From: Spisula solida
Lineage: Eukaryota; Mollusca; Bivalvia; Venerida; Mactridae
Length of the DNA: 64,000 nucleotides
Assembly (NCBI GenBank): GCA_947247005.1
Contig: OX365945.1
Span: forward strand, 15,568,501-15,632,500
Reading direction: 5' to 3'
Below, in pieces: positions 46,701-61,700 of this stretch; position 1 is the stretch's first letter, and each line of letters starts with the position of its first letter. The notes under the pieces were generated by a model. It did not search any database. It saw only the letters and a program-made list of their open reading frames with translations, and had not been told where the DNA came from. The translations under genes and the position numbers were made by a program.

Positions 46701-49700
46701 AGAGGTCTGTCAAGAATAAGACCACATCAATCAATAATAATACCACCTTATTATTAGTATAAGACAACTTAAAAATCAGACCACTTCAATATTTAGTCCA
46801 AAATTTCCAGGTCAATTTTCACTATTTTGCGCTGCATTGAACCTCAATAATAAGATCAACTCAGTAATAAGACCAGTTTTCAGGGTCATATGGGTGGCCT
46901 AACTGTTGAGGTCTAACGAATATCATCAAACAAACACACACAGACAAACAAACAAAAAATTAAATTCGGTTCACTAAATTTGACTGGTTAAAAGTTTATT
47001 GTCCAGGGGAAATCACTCTAAAATTTCTAACATTTTGGTAGGAACTATTTTAGCATACTACGACCCGGAAGTAATGTCACTAGGAGGGGGGGGGGGGGTA
47101 AGGGTGGTAACCATTTTACAGTACACCAAAAACCCACAGACAACCTTTCGGAGCAGGACAGTGTAAATAAAAGTTTCCCACAATCTAATGCCTCTTAACA
47201 AAAAGGCCACAGTGACAGGTATTAAAGAATGTACAACACCAATTGAGTAGCACAGAAAGTACTGAATGACCTATCAGAAGTCAGAGCAATTAAAGAGAAC
47301 ATTTAAGGGCACAACAAGACAATGTAATAGACAAGCATCAACACTTGCCGTTCGGAAAGGCTTATGGTTAAGCCAATTCATAGAGTCTGCATCTTTTCCA
47401 GTCATCGCACCATGAAATTGGAAGCATAATTGTGAACTGTAAATGAACCCACCACTAAGCATGCTGTCCTATGCAAAATTAAAGGATCATTTCCGAACTT
47501 GTAAAGTACATCACCTTAAATTCATGTTGACAAACCGTGACATAAAAGATTAATACAAATAATACATGTATGATGTTTAGAAATTTCGGTATTTCGCCAA
47601 TAAAATTTTGCAAAAGTGTTTAAGCCACAAGAGCCGTAGGTATTTTAATTTAATCAAAATTGTATGGTCTCGGTGAGCATTATAAGGTCATCTATGCCCT
47701 TTTGTTTATATTTTCAGGGGTAATTGTGTTGGCAATCATAATGATTATAATTATAGTAATACTATGTGCTCTAGTAATACTATGTTGTGTTCAATGTAAG
47801 TACATTTAGTTTATTCTGAAAAACTAGAGCAGGGCGCCTGGATTCCTTGTTTCACACAACCTGTCTGTTTCTTCCCTTGATGTGGGAGGTAATTGGCCAA
47901 TTAGGTAGAGATAAAATGAAATGACCAAATACTAAGACTGTCTCTGCCGAATGCAAAAAAATAAAAACCTTTGTTTAGGCGGCCATCAGTCCTGATTTAT
48001 ACAGTTGTATTGATTTATGTGACTGACTGCATAATATTAAGGCAGTTTTGACTTGTTAGACTTTATTGATACTTTGGCTATAACTGGCTTGTTATAAATT
48101 ATCAGCATTGGTGTGTGACTTAGCACCACTATCCACTTCTCACTGTAGGCCCCGTATTATCATAAGCCAAGTGATACAGCTCGAGTCTGGAGTCTGGGAG
48201 GTTATCGATACGGGATTCTTTCCTGGTAAAATTAACAACCAAACACAGGATATGTATATGATTCCAGTATTATCAGCTACTCTACAATAAATCTAGAAAC
48301 CAACATCTTTCATACTGTGATGGCGATGGATACCATTTGGAAGTGTGAAAAGAATTAATATAAGTTGTAAAGTTTGCTATAAATTTATTTTTTGAAATGT
48401 GGTTTGTTTTTGCAGGTGGGTTATGGGAAAAAATTAGATGTAGACACTGCGGTTATAGTCCTGCAAGTAAGAGTATTTTTAACTCACCTGTCATAAAGTG
48501 ACATGGGAGTTTTTGTGATCACTCTTTGTCAGTCGTTCATCGGAGTCCACTATAATAATCGTCCCTTTGGTGCAACAAGGTTGTATCTCACTATATACTA
48601 TATAGAGAGATACAACCTTGTTGCACCAAAGGGACGTATTGCTTGTGTAGTCACTAGAAGTCACAATTTTGGCCTGAACAGTATGAAACTTGGTCACAAT
48701 GATCACCTAAAAAAAAGCTAGGTTAAGTTTGATATAGGGTCATCCAGGGTCAAAAGCTAGGTCACTAGGTCAAATCACCGAAAAATATTTTGTAGTCACT
48801 AGAGGTCTCAATTTTAGCCTTATCTTTATGATACTTGGTCATGTTGAACATCCCAACAAATCTATGAGGTCATTCAAAAAATACGTAGACACCATTGTTT
48901 GTTAAACTATCTATGATCCGAATTTCACCAAATTTGAAAGAAATAGTTTCCTATCATTAATGAATTCAGTCCGTATATTAATCGAAAAAAATATAATTAC
49001 CTGTATGTTATATTTTAAAATATGGTAGTCGTAGAAAAACCTTGTGTTGTCACTAGAGGTCACAGTTTTGGCTTAATCTTTATGATATTTAGTCACAATG
49101 ATAATTCCAACAAAATCTAGGTCAAGGTTGATATTGGGTCATTTGGGGTCAAAAACTAGGTCATTAGGTCTACTCATAGAATAACCTTGTGTAGTCTAAA
49201 TTTAGAGGTCACAATTTTGACCTAATCTTTATGAAATGTGGTCACAATGATCATCTCAACTAAATCTAGGTCAAGTTCAACATTGGGTCATCCTGGTTAA
49301 AAACTATGTCATTAAAAACCTTGTGTAGGGTACACTAGAGGTTACAATTTTGGCTTGTCTGTCAATATGGGTTATCTGATGTTAACCACATCAAGAGGGT
49401 GTGTCATGCGCAGGACCTAGGTCCCTAGCTCAAAGGTCACACTTAGATGTCAAAGGTGATATAGTCATGCAAGTCGTGTCCGTCCTTTACGAGGGGTGTT
49501 CGAATAGAAATGCAATTTACTCTATAACTTTTTATTGACCGATCCATTTACAATGAAACTCACAGAAAACCTTAAATGAACTCTCCTTTACACATTGCAC
49601 ACACATTTAACCTTTAAATTCAAGATAAAAGGTATGTTTTGTCATCTGCAAAAGGTACTACACTCATGCACTGTTATATGGCTGACCACATAGGTTTCCT

Positions 49701-52700
49701 GGAACCGTACCTATGGTCTTCTGCATGCAATTTAAGTCTAGGAACTTAAAATTATTCGCATATGATTAGGTCTACACTATTGACTTGGTGATAAATTCTC
49801 ATGTGTATTATGTTCAAAAACGACTTTACAGTAGAAGCCCTGTGCGAAGAGGCATTTTCATGAGAAACGTGCATATGGTCTATTCCATAAACAATTTGAC
49901 GCTATATGAAATATTTCTGAAGTTTTCCATGCACACAATATCTATAAAACCTTCTTGTAACATATTTGTCCATTGGTTCTAGTTTTTGAATTGCAAGCCC
50001 TTTGTGGATGAAGAAAATCAAATGAATCATTTCCATCAGTGACTTAGTGTGTTTTACAATTACGGATTTCTTAGAATTTCTGTTAGCACATATATGATGT
50101 TTCCGCTTCATTCTCGGTTAATGATAGTAAACGTATTTCCCTTCCTTTTTTATACTACGTAAAAACTTCTCTTGAAAGTACTGAGGGTATAACTTTAATA
50201 ATTTCTTGGCATTTAAAATAATATGACGTTTTAGGCACCACGTAATGAGCATGGTATCCAGTGGGTACAACTGTTGTTAACTTCAAGAATTTTCTTCCAA
50301 ATGAAGTGAAATTGGGATAAACTCGAGATTGTGCGAGCAGCTAACAGTCCAACTTTTAATATTGCAGCTTTGAGACGAATATCATACTTTTTATCAATAT
50401 TGAGTCAGATTGTTGTTGTTTTCATTTGACCACATTTGTTGTTTGCTTTCTTATGCTATTGACCTACTTTGAAACATTTAATTAAAGTGTTACAATGCTG
50501 AAAGACACATTACGATGTCGTTTTATCTAAAAAAAGTTCATCATGAATAATTTATCACTTAAATCAAATTTAGACCTTTCTTTGATATTAGGCATAATTT
50601 CAGTCAGTTTGATGATACTTTTTTCGAACGTCTTTTAGCTTAGTATACATTATTAAGTGTTTATTTAACATACATTATGACCAAACTAATGCATGGATTT
50701 CAACCAAATTGTACCCAAGTGCAGACAATGGGCTAATGGGTACACATGCCGAGGTTGAAACACGAAACCCATAAAACTACCAAGATATGAATGGAATTGC
50801 ATTTCTTTTCGAACACCCCTCGTAACTTTGTCATTATTTCTTACTGGATTTAAACACGTTATGAATCCTGATACACCGCTTTTCAGTTCCATGGGAGAAT
50901 TAATCTATTTTCATATGACCCTGATGGAACTGAAAACAAACGTAAGACTTGGGATACATGCAATCTGAGTTCCGTCTGAGCGTTACATCGGTTTTCAGTT
51001 CCGTCAAAGCCATATGATATGAAAAAACAACAATGCTCTCACAGAACTGAAAAGCGGTGTATCAGGATTCATACCGTGTTAAAAAAGAAACTTTAAATTA
51101 ATAATATTCCTTGTCAAGGCAATGCTGTGGGGGTATGATTCATCACTCCGGTGAAAGCTCTAGTTTATTTCGGATTCAACCATTATTAAGAGAGTTGTAG
51201 CCCTTGAAATAATTAAAATTTGATTGTGTCATCCGTAACATGAAAGTAATGATTGTAGAAGTAATAATTGTTCTACAATCATTAAACTGTAAATGTTACA
51301 GTTGGGCACATATACATTTTAAATTCAGATTTGACTTGTATCAGCAGAATTCTTGCCCTTGAAATTAAGAAATTTTGCTTTTTTATCTCCCACCGATGAA
51401 ATCGGTAGGGGGGTATTGAAATGGCGTCTGTCCGCAGCTATTTCTCTGTAACTAGCAGGTAGAATTTCATGAAACTTGAAATAAATATGAACAATCATAC
51501 TGGGATGATGCCCGTCAAGTTTTTTTCTACTCTATAAATTACTCTGGTTGCTATGGCTAGAAGGGTACACTAGAGGTAACAATTATGGCTTATCGGTCAA
51601 TATGGGTTATCTGATGTAAATAACTAGGTCCCTGGTTAAGCAATATGAAAACCTTGTACATGCAATTAATAGAGGCTGCATTAACTTGATTCTTAGAAGT
51701 TGTAAATGATTTCTTATGTCACCATAGGGGCCTGCATGAACTACTACGACAGGTGAACGATATAGGGCCCTTTTGGCCCTCTTGTTAAGTCAATTTGATA
51801 GCTTTGCATATTTCATGTTTTGAGTGGAGCTTCTTTATCAATATCTACGTTTACCTCTTCTGCAGTGTTAACTGGGTCTTGCAAATTCTCATTCCATCTT
51901 TTATTTTGTTCATTCTCAGATGTTATCAGTAGCCCTTGTTTATCTCTTATTGGCATGTTTGTGTTAATTATTATTCTTTTGTTTCCACATAATTTCTGTG
52001 TGATTTGGTAAACAGAGTATACAATAGTCAAATCTCGCATTTTTATCATAATACCTCCATTTCTCGCCATACCAAATAATTGGAGGGGATATAGATTTTC
52101 CCTTGTCCGTCTGTCCTAAAATGTTGTGTTGTCTGTAACTTGAAAAGTTATTGTGCTAAAGTTAATTGGGATAATAGTGAGCATGTGTTTTATGTACCTA
52201 TGTAGTTTTATTCAGATTTGACCTCTATTAGCAAGTTTATGGCCCTTGAAATGATTTCAAGACATTACTGTAATTCACATAGGATTGATAAATTTAACTT
52301 TTGTTGCACATGTGTGAGGGTATTTTGTCTCCATGTTCTATGTACAAAAGAATATCAAGATGGAAAATATATATTGTTGAAATCATTTTATGATATATTT
52401 TGCAGGTACCATTGAAGACGGACAGAACAATCAAGTTGTTTTTTCGACTTCCGGTATGACTTTACATTAGGGGTGGGACGTTTAAATGTTTAAGTACCGC
52501 CGGTTCAGTTTTTACCTCACCTGTCACAGGGTGAGCTTTTGTGATCACTCTGCGTCCATTGTCCGTCTGTTCCCAATTAACAATTTGTTTGTGTTGACCT
52601 AGAGGTCAAATTTTAGCCTTATCTTTTTAAAAACTGGTCACAATAATCATTTTAACAAATTCTAGGTGAAGTTCAATATTGGGTCATTAAGTGTCAAAAC

Positions 52701-55700
52701 TAGGTCATCAGGTCAAATCATAGATAAAGGTCACAGTTTTGGCCTACTCCTTATGAAACTTGTTCACATTGATCATCTTAGCAAAATCTAGGTAAAGTTA
52801 GACATTGTTTAGAGTACATCGTGGTCACAATTTTGGCATATCTGTCAATACGGGTTATCTGATGTAAATAACAAGGTCGCTGGTTAAGACAATATGAAAC
52901 CTTGTGCATGGAATAGAGGCTGCATTTACTTGATTCTTAGAAGTTGTAAATGATTTCTTATGTCACCATAGGGGCCTGCATGAACTGCTAAGACAGGTGA
53001 GTGACCTCTTGTTAGAAAACAGTTCCAATAAGTGTAAATTATAAGTGAAAAATAATGACATTTCATGGCTATATTGTAACGATATATCGCTGGCTTAGAA
53101 TTAGAAGGTTGTAAGTAGCGCTATGAAGTACATGTATCGAATTTTATTACATATAGCTTACATGTACGATTAACAATTGTTCAGAATACAAATAAGTTCA
53201 ACATCACAGAGGTCACATGATGGAGGGGATATTGTCCAAATATTGCACTACCTAGATGTGACAACATGATTGAGAATAAGCAATTACACTCGGCAAAACT
53301 TATAAGTACACACATGGTTTTTTCGTTATGACAATTTGGTCATTGTGATCACCCTTTTGTCAGTCGTCCGCCGTGCACCGTCCGCCATCAACAATTGGAC
53401 TGTTAACACTCTGGAGGTCATAATTTTCACTTAATCTTTTTTAAACTTGATCACAATGTTTGTCTCTATGAAATCTAGGTCAAGTTCGTGACTGGGTCAT
53501 ATGTGGTCAAAAACTTAGTCACCAGGTCATGTCAAAGAAAAACCTTGTTAACACTCTAGAGGTCACATTTTTGACACAATCTTAATGAAACTTAGTCTCA
53601 ATGTATGTCTCTATGAAATCTAGGTCAAGTTCGTAATTGGGTCATCTGGGGTCGAAAACGAGGTCACTAGGTCACATCAAAGAAAAACCTTGTTAACACT
53701 CTAAAGGTCACATTTTTGACATAATCTTAATGAAACTTGGTCACAGTGTATGTCTCTATGAAATCTAGGTCAAGTTTGTAATTGGTTCATCTGGGATCAA
53801 AAACTAGGTCACCAGGTCAAATCAAAGAAAAACCTTGTTGACACTCTAGAGGTCACCTTTTTGACATAATCTTAATGAAACTTGGTCACAATGTGAACCT
53901 CTATGAAATCTAGGTCAAGTTCGCAACTGGGTCATCTGGGGTCAAATACTAGGTCACATGGTCCCATTGAAGAAAAACCTTGTTAACACAGTAGAGGTCA
54001 CATATTTTACCTAATATTTATGAAACTTTGTCACAATGTTTGTCGCTATGAAATCTAGGCAAAGTTTGTAACTGGGTCATCTTGGGTCAAAAACTAGGTC
54101 ACTAGGAGAAATCAAGAAAAAACCTTGTCAACACTTTAGAGGTCCCATTTTTGATATAATTTTAATGAAACGTTGTCAAAATGTGTATCTCTATGAACTC
54201 TAGGTCAAGTTCGCAATTGGGTCATCTGGTGTCAAAAACTAAGTCACCAGGTCACATTGAAGAAAACCCATGTTAACACTCTAGAGGTCACATTTTTTAC
54301 CTAATCTTCATGAAACTTTGTCACAATGTTTGTCTCTATGAAATCTAGGCATATAAAATGTAGGTCATGTTCGCAACTGAGAAATTGACCCGTATGTGCA
54401 AGTTATGTTTACGTATGGTAAATTTGAATTTTAGATATATCGGCAAATTAAAAAAACACAAAATAATTCAATTTTTTTTAACAATATGGTGGTTAATTAC
54501 TTTTAAAAATATATTTTTATTGTTATGGTCAAGAGGAGTTAACCCTGTCAGAAATTGCATTTTTAATGTAAAGTCGGTATTTCTAAACCTAAAATGTGCT
54601 TTGTTCTTAGCATTATTGTCTTTATTTATGTCTCCGTGATAAGAACATACACTTTAAAACGATCTTTATTAGCTGTGCGGGCACATATCTGCATTAGCAA
54701 CATGACAATCGCCCGATGAAGACACGGCAAAAATGTGTGACTTTAGATTCTGTTGATCATTTGTTTCTTCTGTTTGAGACAATTGTAATCAGATGTTAAA
54801 AACATCAATCTTATTGTAATTCCACACATCCTCAATCTGATTAAAATCATATCCTCAAACCCGCTACGCATCAGGATCTGACGGCGACACATTAAAGGTC
54901 ACCTCAGGCGACCTTTCCCATTAGCCAATCGGCGCCTTGCTTTCACAATTCTGAAAGCGATTTGTTCTATTTTTAGCTCACATGTCACAAAGTGACAGAG
55001 TGAGCTTTTGTGATCACTCTTCGTCCGTCGTTCGTCCGTCCGTCCACAATTTGCTTGTGTAGACACTAGAGGTCACAATTTTAGCGTAATCTAGGTAAAG
55101 TTCGATATTGGGTCATCCGGGGTCAAAAACTAGGTCACAAGGTCAAATCATAGAAAAACCTTGTGTAGTCACTAGAGGTCACAATTTTGACTTAATCTTT
55201 ATGAAACTTGGTCACAATGATCATCTCAACAAAATCTAGGTCAAGTTCGATATTCGGTCATCCGGGGTTAAAAACAAGGTCACAAGGTCAAATCATAGAA
55301 GAACCTTGTGTAGACACTAGAGGTCACAATTTTGACTTAATCTTTATGAAACTTGGTCACAATGATCATCACAACAAAATCTAGGTCAAGTTCGATATTG
55401 GGTCATCCGGGGTCAAAAACTAGGTCACAAGGTCAAATCATAGAAAAACCTTGTGTAGTCACTAGAGGTCACAATTTTGACCTAATCTTTATAAAACTTG
55501 GTCACAATGATCATCACAACAAAATCTAGGTCAAGTTCGATATTGGGTCATCCTGGGTCAAAAACTAGGTCACAAGGTCAAATCATAGAAAAACCTTGTG
55601 TAGTCACTAGAGGTCAGAATTTTTACCTAATCTTTATGAAACTTGGTCACAATGATAAGCACAACAAAATCTATGTCAAGTTCGATATTGGGTCATCCAG

Positions 55701-58700
55701 GGTCTAAAACTAGGCCTCAAGGTCAAATCATAGAAAAACCTTGTGTAGACACTAGAGGTCACAATTTTGACTTAATCTTTATGAAACTTGGTCATAATGA
55801 TCATCTCAACAAAATCTAGGTCAAGTGCGATATTGGGTCATCTGGGGTCAAAAACTAGGTCACAAGGTCAAATCATAGAAAAACCTTGTATAGTCACTAG
55901 AGGTCACAATTTTAGCCTTATCCTTATAAAACTTGGTCAGAGTGATTATGTCAAACAAAATCTATGTCAAGTGGGATATTGCGTCATATGGGGCCAAGAA
56001 CTAGGTCACTAGGTCGAATCACAGGTCTTGCATGTAATGCTATAACAGGTGAGTGACCTAGGGCCCAAAGGGCCCTCTTGTTTAATACAGTAGTTATCAC
56101 GAACACATGCATCTTACGTGCCTTCGTTCTGATCACCTCGGTCTTTATGGATTGCAATATTTACCGGAGACCAACGGAAACGACCGAGCCTTCATGATTG
56201 ATAATCAACAGTGCGTTTTCATCATATTATCAATACTACAAATTCTACATTGGTCAAATTAATCAGGATTACTAAAAAAAGTAGACTAAAGTTGAGGAAA
56301 ACTGTCTTATATGTAATTTACCGTTTATTAATACGACCGAAGTACCGATGTAACGAGCTATATGATTGGCTGAATTATAAATAGATTTAAATTGGCGATA
56401 GTGGAAATTCCGATTTCTATAAATACACACTCGTATAGCGTTGTCATCGGATCTACTGGTTAGGAAGATCAAGTACTTTAGTCAGATTGACACATCCTAT
56501 GATTGAAAGTGGGGCTTCTGGGTTCAAGGTCACTTTCTAAAAATAGAAAAGCGGTTTCTGCTAACCATCTTTATTAAGGAATGAGATATTGTGATGTAAC
56601 TAGCTGTGTAGATAGAGTGTAAAAAGTTCCTCTCAATGAGGGTGAAAGTGGGGACAATTGGGTAAAAGTCATTGTTGCTAAATATAGAAAACAAGTTTCC
56701 TCTCAATAAGTTTTGTTACAAATGAGATATTGGATTGAAACTTTTTGTATAGGTAGTTTGTATAGTGGCACATCTTGTGACTGAACCTTGGACTGTTTGG
56801 GTCAAGGTCACTGTTACTAAAATTTGAAAATCAATTTTTGCTCAAGTACTTTAGTTAGGCATGAGACATTGTAATGAAACATTTTGTATAGGCAGTTAGA
56901 GACGAAATCTGGGCTGATGTTAAAAATAGAAAATCATTTTCTGACAAAGCACCATAGTGGAATATGGCGCTCTTGTTGATGTTATGTTAGATTTTGATGA
57001 AACCAGTCTTCCTCAGTTAGGTTGTTAAAGAATGTATATTGTTTATATTATTTTAGCCGATGGCCCAAATGAAAGTGAGAGTTCCCTTGAAGATGTAAGT
57101 AAATTTTCTAATAAAATTACCTGAATTTTCAATACATTTTATGCAAAGGCAATTTTTGTACAATCCTTTTTTAGCTCACCTGTCACAGTGAGCTTTTGTG
57201 ATCACTCTTCGTCCGTCGTCCGTCAGTCGTCCGGCGTCCGGCCACAAATACTTGTGTAGACACTAGAGGTCACAGTTTTAGCTTAATCATTATGAAACTT
57301 GGTCACAATGATCATATCAACAAAATCTAGGTCAAGTTCGATATCGGGTCATCTGGGGTCAAAAACTAGGTCACAAGGTCAAATCATAGAAAAACGTTGT
57401 GTAGTCACTATAGGTCACAATTTTAACTTAATCTTTATGAAACTTGGTCACAATGATCATATCAACAAAATCTAGGTCAAGTTCGATATCGGGTCATCCG
57501 GGGTAAAAAAACTAGGTTACAAGGTCAAATCACTTCAATATGTCATTGGGTCTAAATGTGTTGTAAATTATAAAGCATAAGACAATATGAAAACCTTGTA
57601 CATGCACTAGAGGCTACCACTAGGGAGGCATGAACTACTAGGACAGGTGAGCAACCTATGGCCCTTTGGGCGCTCTTGGCTGTAGTTTAAAATGTAACTT
57701 TATACACTGACTGAATAGGATGTAGTATTTGTTATTGTTGACTTTTTAGCTCACCTGTCGAAAAGTGATCACTCTTCGTCCGTCGTCTGTCTGTTATTCG
57801 TCTGTGTAGACACTAGAGGTCACAATCTTGATCTTATCTTTATGAAACTTGGCCACAATGATCATTTCAACAAAGCTAGGTCAAGTTCGATATTGGGTCA
57901 TCTGGGGTAAAAAACTAGGTCAAATCATAGAAAAACCTTTGTGTAGTCACTAGAGGTCACAATTTTAGCCTAAACTTTATAATTAAACTTGGTAACAATG
58001 ATCATCTCAACAGAATTCATGGGTATAACAAAAAGTAATGTCTCTGATGCTAGTAAATTGCACATTATATAAGTAATGCAACCCAATTTAAAACAAAGTT
58101 ACATAAATTTATAACATGAAATTTCATAAAAATGCATTCGACAGTTATTGAGATATTTGATACACATGATGCATACTAACAGACATCGCTGAAAGTCTGA
58201 TGTCAACAACTTCATAATGACGTTACTTTCGTGAACTTAACTCCACCTGAAATTTTCATCCCTGGTTTTCTTCGCTGACCCCTGAATTCATGCAGCCATT
58301 TTCTCGTCCTTTCACAAATGTGCTACCCATCTTACTGTCACTCACTTCATGTTCAAATTATATCTAAGTGTCCACTGAACGATCATACAACTAGAATCTA
58401 CAAACTCCCCTGGAAGTTTGTATTGTATATAACATCTAGCTGCTTAAACTGCCTCAAAAACACTCACAATGTTCTTGTCTGATATACCTATACCAGTCTT
58501 CCAGCCCTCAGTCGACAATGATTCGATCATTCTAGTCCCTTAAAAGCTTATGCCAGATGTGACTTTCATAACGTGTTGGAAAAGGCATTGATATGCATGG
58601 CTTCTTTGTGTCACAAATCTGCATTAATTTCCCTACAGTTATCAGTGCGTTAAAAGTAGATTGCAAGTTTCAAAATTGAGTGACACCACTGAAATTTCAG

Positions 58701-61700
58701 AAACAACAGAAAGTTGATACGCACGACAGATAATTGTCCTCTGATTTGAAAAGAAAACTGTTATGATTATGAAAAAATATCTTTATTTAGATGTGCGGTG
58801 ACATGACATTATTGGTATATTTGGAATGTTCATATAATTCTATTGCAATAATCAAATCAGCATGTATCATGTTAATCAGAATTGAATTACTGTGCATTTC
58901 TATGAATATACACCTATAAACGAACACACCTGGAAAGCAGTGACATTACTTTTGGATATACTCACATACAGGTAAAGTTCAATATTAGGTCATCTGGTGT
59001 CAAAAAATAGGTCACTAGGTCAAATCATAGAAAAATCTGGTGCAGTCACTAGAGGTCACAATTTGGAGTTAGTCTTAATGACATTGTCACAATGATCATC
59101 TCAACAAAATCTAAATCAATTGCTATTGGGTCATCTCAGGTTAAAAACCAGGTCACTGTGAGTGACCTTGTTAAAAAAACATTGTGTATGCGATAGAGGC
59201 TGGCATTTCAGTTGGATTTTAGTTATGAAGTAATGAATGTGTACTTGTGTTTTATAGTAGTACACTCGTTATGTCGTCATTTTTGGGACCGTCAAAATTA
59301 TGTCGACATATCCGAATGTCGACACAACAGGAGCCAACAATTGTGAAAAATTTCCATACCCGTCGAAATTTATAATAACAAAGTCCTTGAGTATTTCTGT
59401 CAGTGCCGTTGTTACATCAGTTGGAACATCATCTAATACATATACGCGATTAAACTGGTGAAAGATCAATTTTATCACACTTACAGTTATCATTAAAACA
59501 TTTGACCAAGTGTTTATGAGAGAGTCGAGTTCATAGCCTCGTTTTGAAACAAGTTCAGTACGGGATCAGCACCACAAGTATGGATTTTAGCCCTTACCGG
59601 TTTCGCTTACGTAATATTTTAATTGTAAACAATATATTCAATCAACATGCCAGACATCTGAAAGCAACTGATGACATTTCTTTTCTTTGTTAACAATGTA
59701 AAGTATATTCATTTATACCTATCGGAAATATAACAAGAATGTTGAAATAAATTGTGAAGGCATACAAAAATGTATTTTTGTTCACGCTAGTTCAGCAGAT
59801 TTTTTAATTTCATACGCCGAACTAGGTTACACTTTGTTTACAAACTTAAGATTAAACATCATTCAATTACATTTGCAAACTGTGAACACATTAATTTTTA
59901 ACAAACAATGGTTCGAAACAGGAGTATCTTCACGGTTAATTAACAACTTTTCAATTTCAATAGCGTCGACACGATGTCGACACAAACGATAACAATAAGG
60001 TGCGAAAATATCAGTTGGGCCAGAAAAGTCGTGTCGATATAAGCGGAGTGTCGACACAGGCAAGTCGACTAAACCGTCATATTTAAGATAAAATATAGAG
60101 CAACCCAAATCGGGGATTTGAAAGTATGTTGACATAACCGAAGTGTCGTTACAACCGATGTCGACACAACGAGTTTCAACTGTATAAAGAACATTCACAA
60201 GTAATTAAGTCACTCGTGCTATGCACTCGTGATTTCATGTTGTATCCGAACAAGTGACCGTGATTTATTATAGATAAAACACAGGTAAATATTCATTATT
60301 TCGATTCTAACATAGCCTTTTTTTCTGCAATTGACAAAACATTAAGACATAGTAACCACTGCGCCATTTTCTTCCTCGAATAAGTTATTTTCACAACTTT
60401 GTTATTATTTTAGAAGGATGTGCATAAATTGAGATATGTGACCTTATAAATTGTGTCAATGCAACACCACTATACACTTCTACACTTTTCATACGGCTGC
60501 CCCCAATCCCCCCCCCCCCCCCCCTTCAGACAGGCTACCACTGGGCCCTGATTACAACAATTAATGTTCTAGTTTCACGAACATATATTGTAATACCCTG
60601 GCACATTTTTTTCTAGAATGACAATGCAGCTAACCATGGTAAACAGCGAAAAACAAGTAATCAAGGACCTGTGAATGTTATTACTATTACTAATAATTAT
60701 GGAGAGAATGCCACTGTTTATCATGTGGATGGGGTTGGAAACTTCGAACAGAATCAAGAGGTATGTACCTCAAATTTATATATTTTTTTCATAACTGTGA
60801 ATTAGAAAATTTTATGATTTCACTTGCCAATATTTTGAACCGGCAAATTCTCTGGACACATTAATTTCTGAAAAGAAATTCTGGTAAATAACCAGGCACT
60901 TGTGAAGCATTGTGAAAGTTTCCTATTTCACTGTTTATATAAAGAGAACTTGTAGTCGAAAGTCTAGAAACATCCATACCTTCCAATAACCAACAAGGGC
61001 ATGGGGGCCAAGATGGCCCTGTGTCGATCACCTGAGCACATTAATCTAAGTAGTAGAACCGTATTCAAACTGGACCGTGGTTTTGGTTGCCATGGTAGAG
61101 TTATAAGTTGTACCACCAGGGTTATTACAAATTACAGCTGGAAAAAATGGTAATAGAAAAACCTGACAATGATATCTTAACATGATACCTGACCTTGACC
61201 TAATACCTGACCTTGATCTAATTCCTGACCTTGATCTAACACCTGATCTTGTCATGATGCATAACCTTGACAAATACCTGACCTTGATATAAAACTTGAC
61301 CTTGACATGATACCTGACCTTGACACAATACCTGACTGTGATCTAACACCTAATCTTGACATGTTACTTGACATGAAACCTGACATTGATCAAACACCTA
61401 ACCTTGACACCTGACCTTGACACAATACCTGACCTTGACATAATACCTGACCTTGACACGATACCTGACTTTGACATGATATCTGACTGACACAGTACCT
61501 GACCTTGACATGATACCTGATCTTGATACCTAAAATGATACCTTACTTTGACAGGATACCTGACCTTGGCATGATACCTGACCTTGACATGAAACCTGAC
61601 CTTGACACTATACCTGACCTTGACACTATACCTGACCTTGACACAGTACCTGACCTTGACATGATACCTGATCTTGATACCTAAAATGATACCTTACTTT

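Noticed and set aside
48491..48721. Overlapping ORFs on both strands
   Set aside because: They share the 75-bp palindrome, which reads nearly the same on both strands. Not genes.
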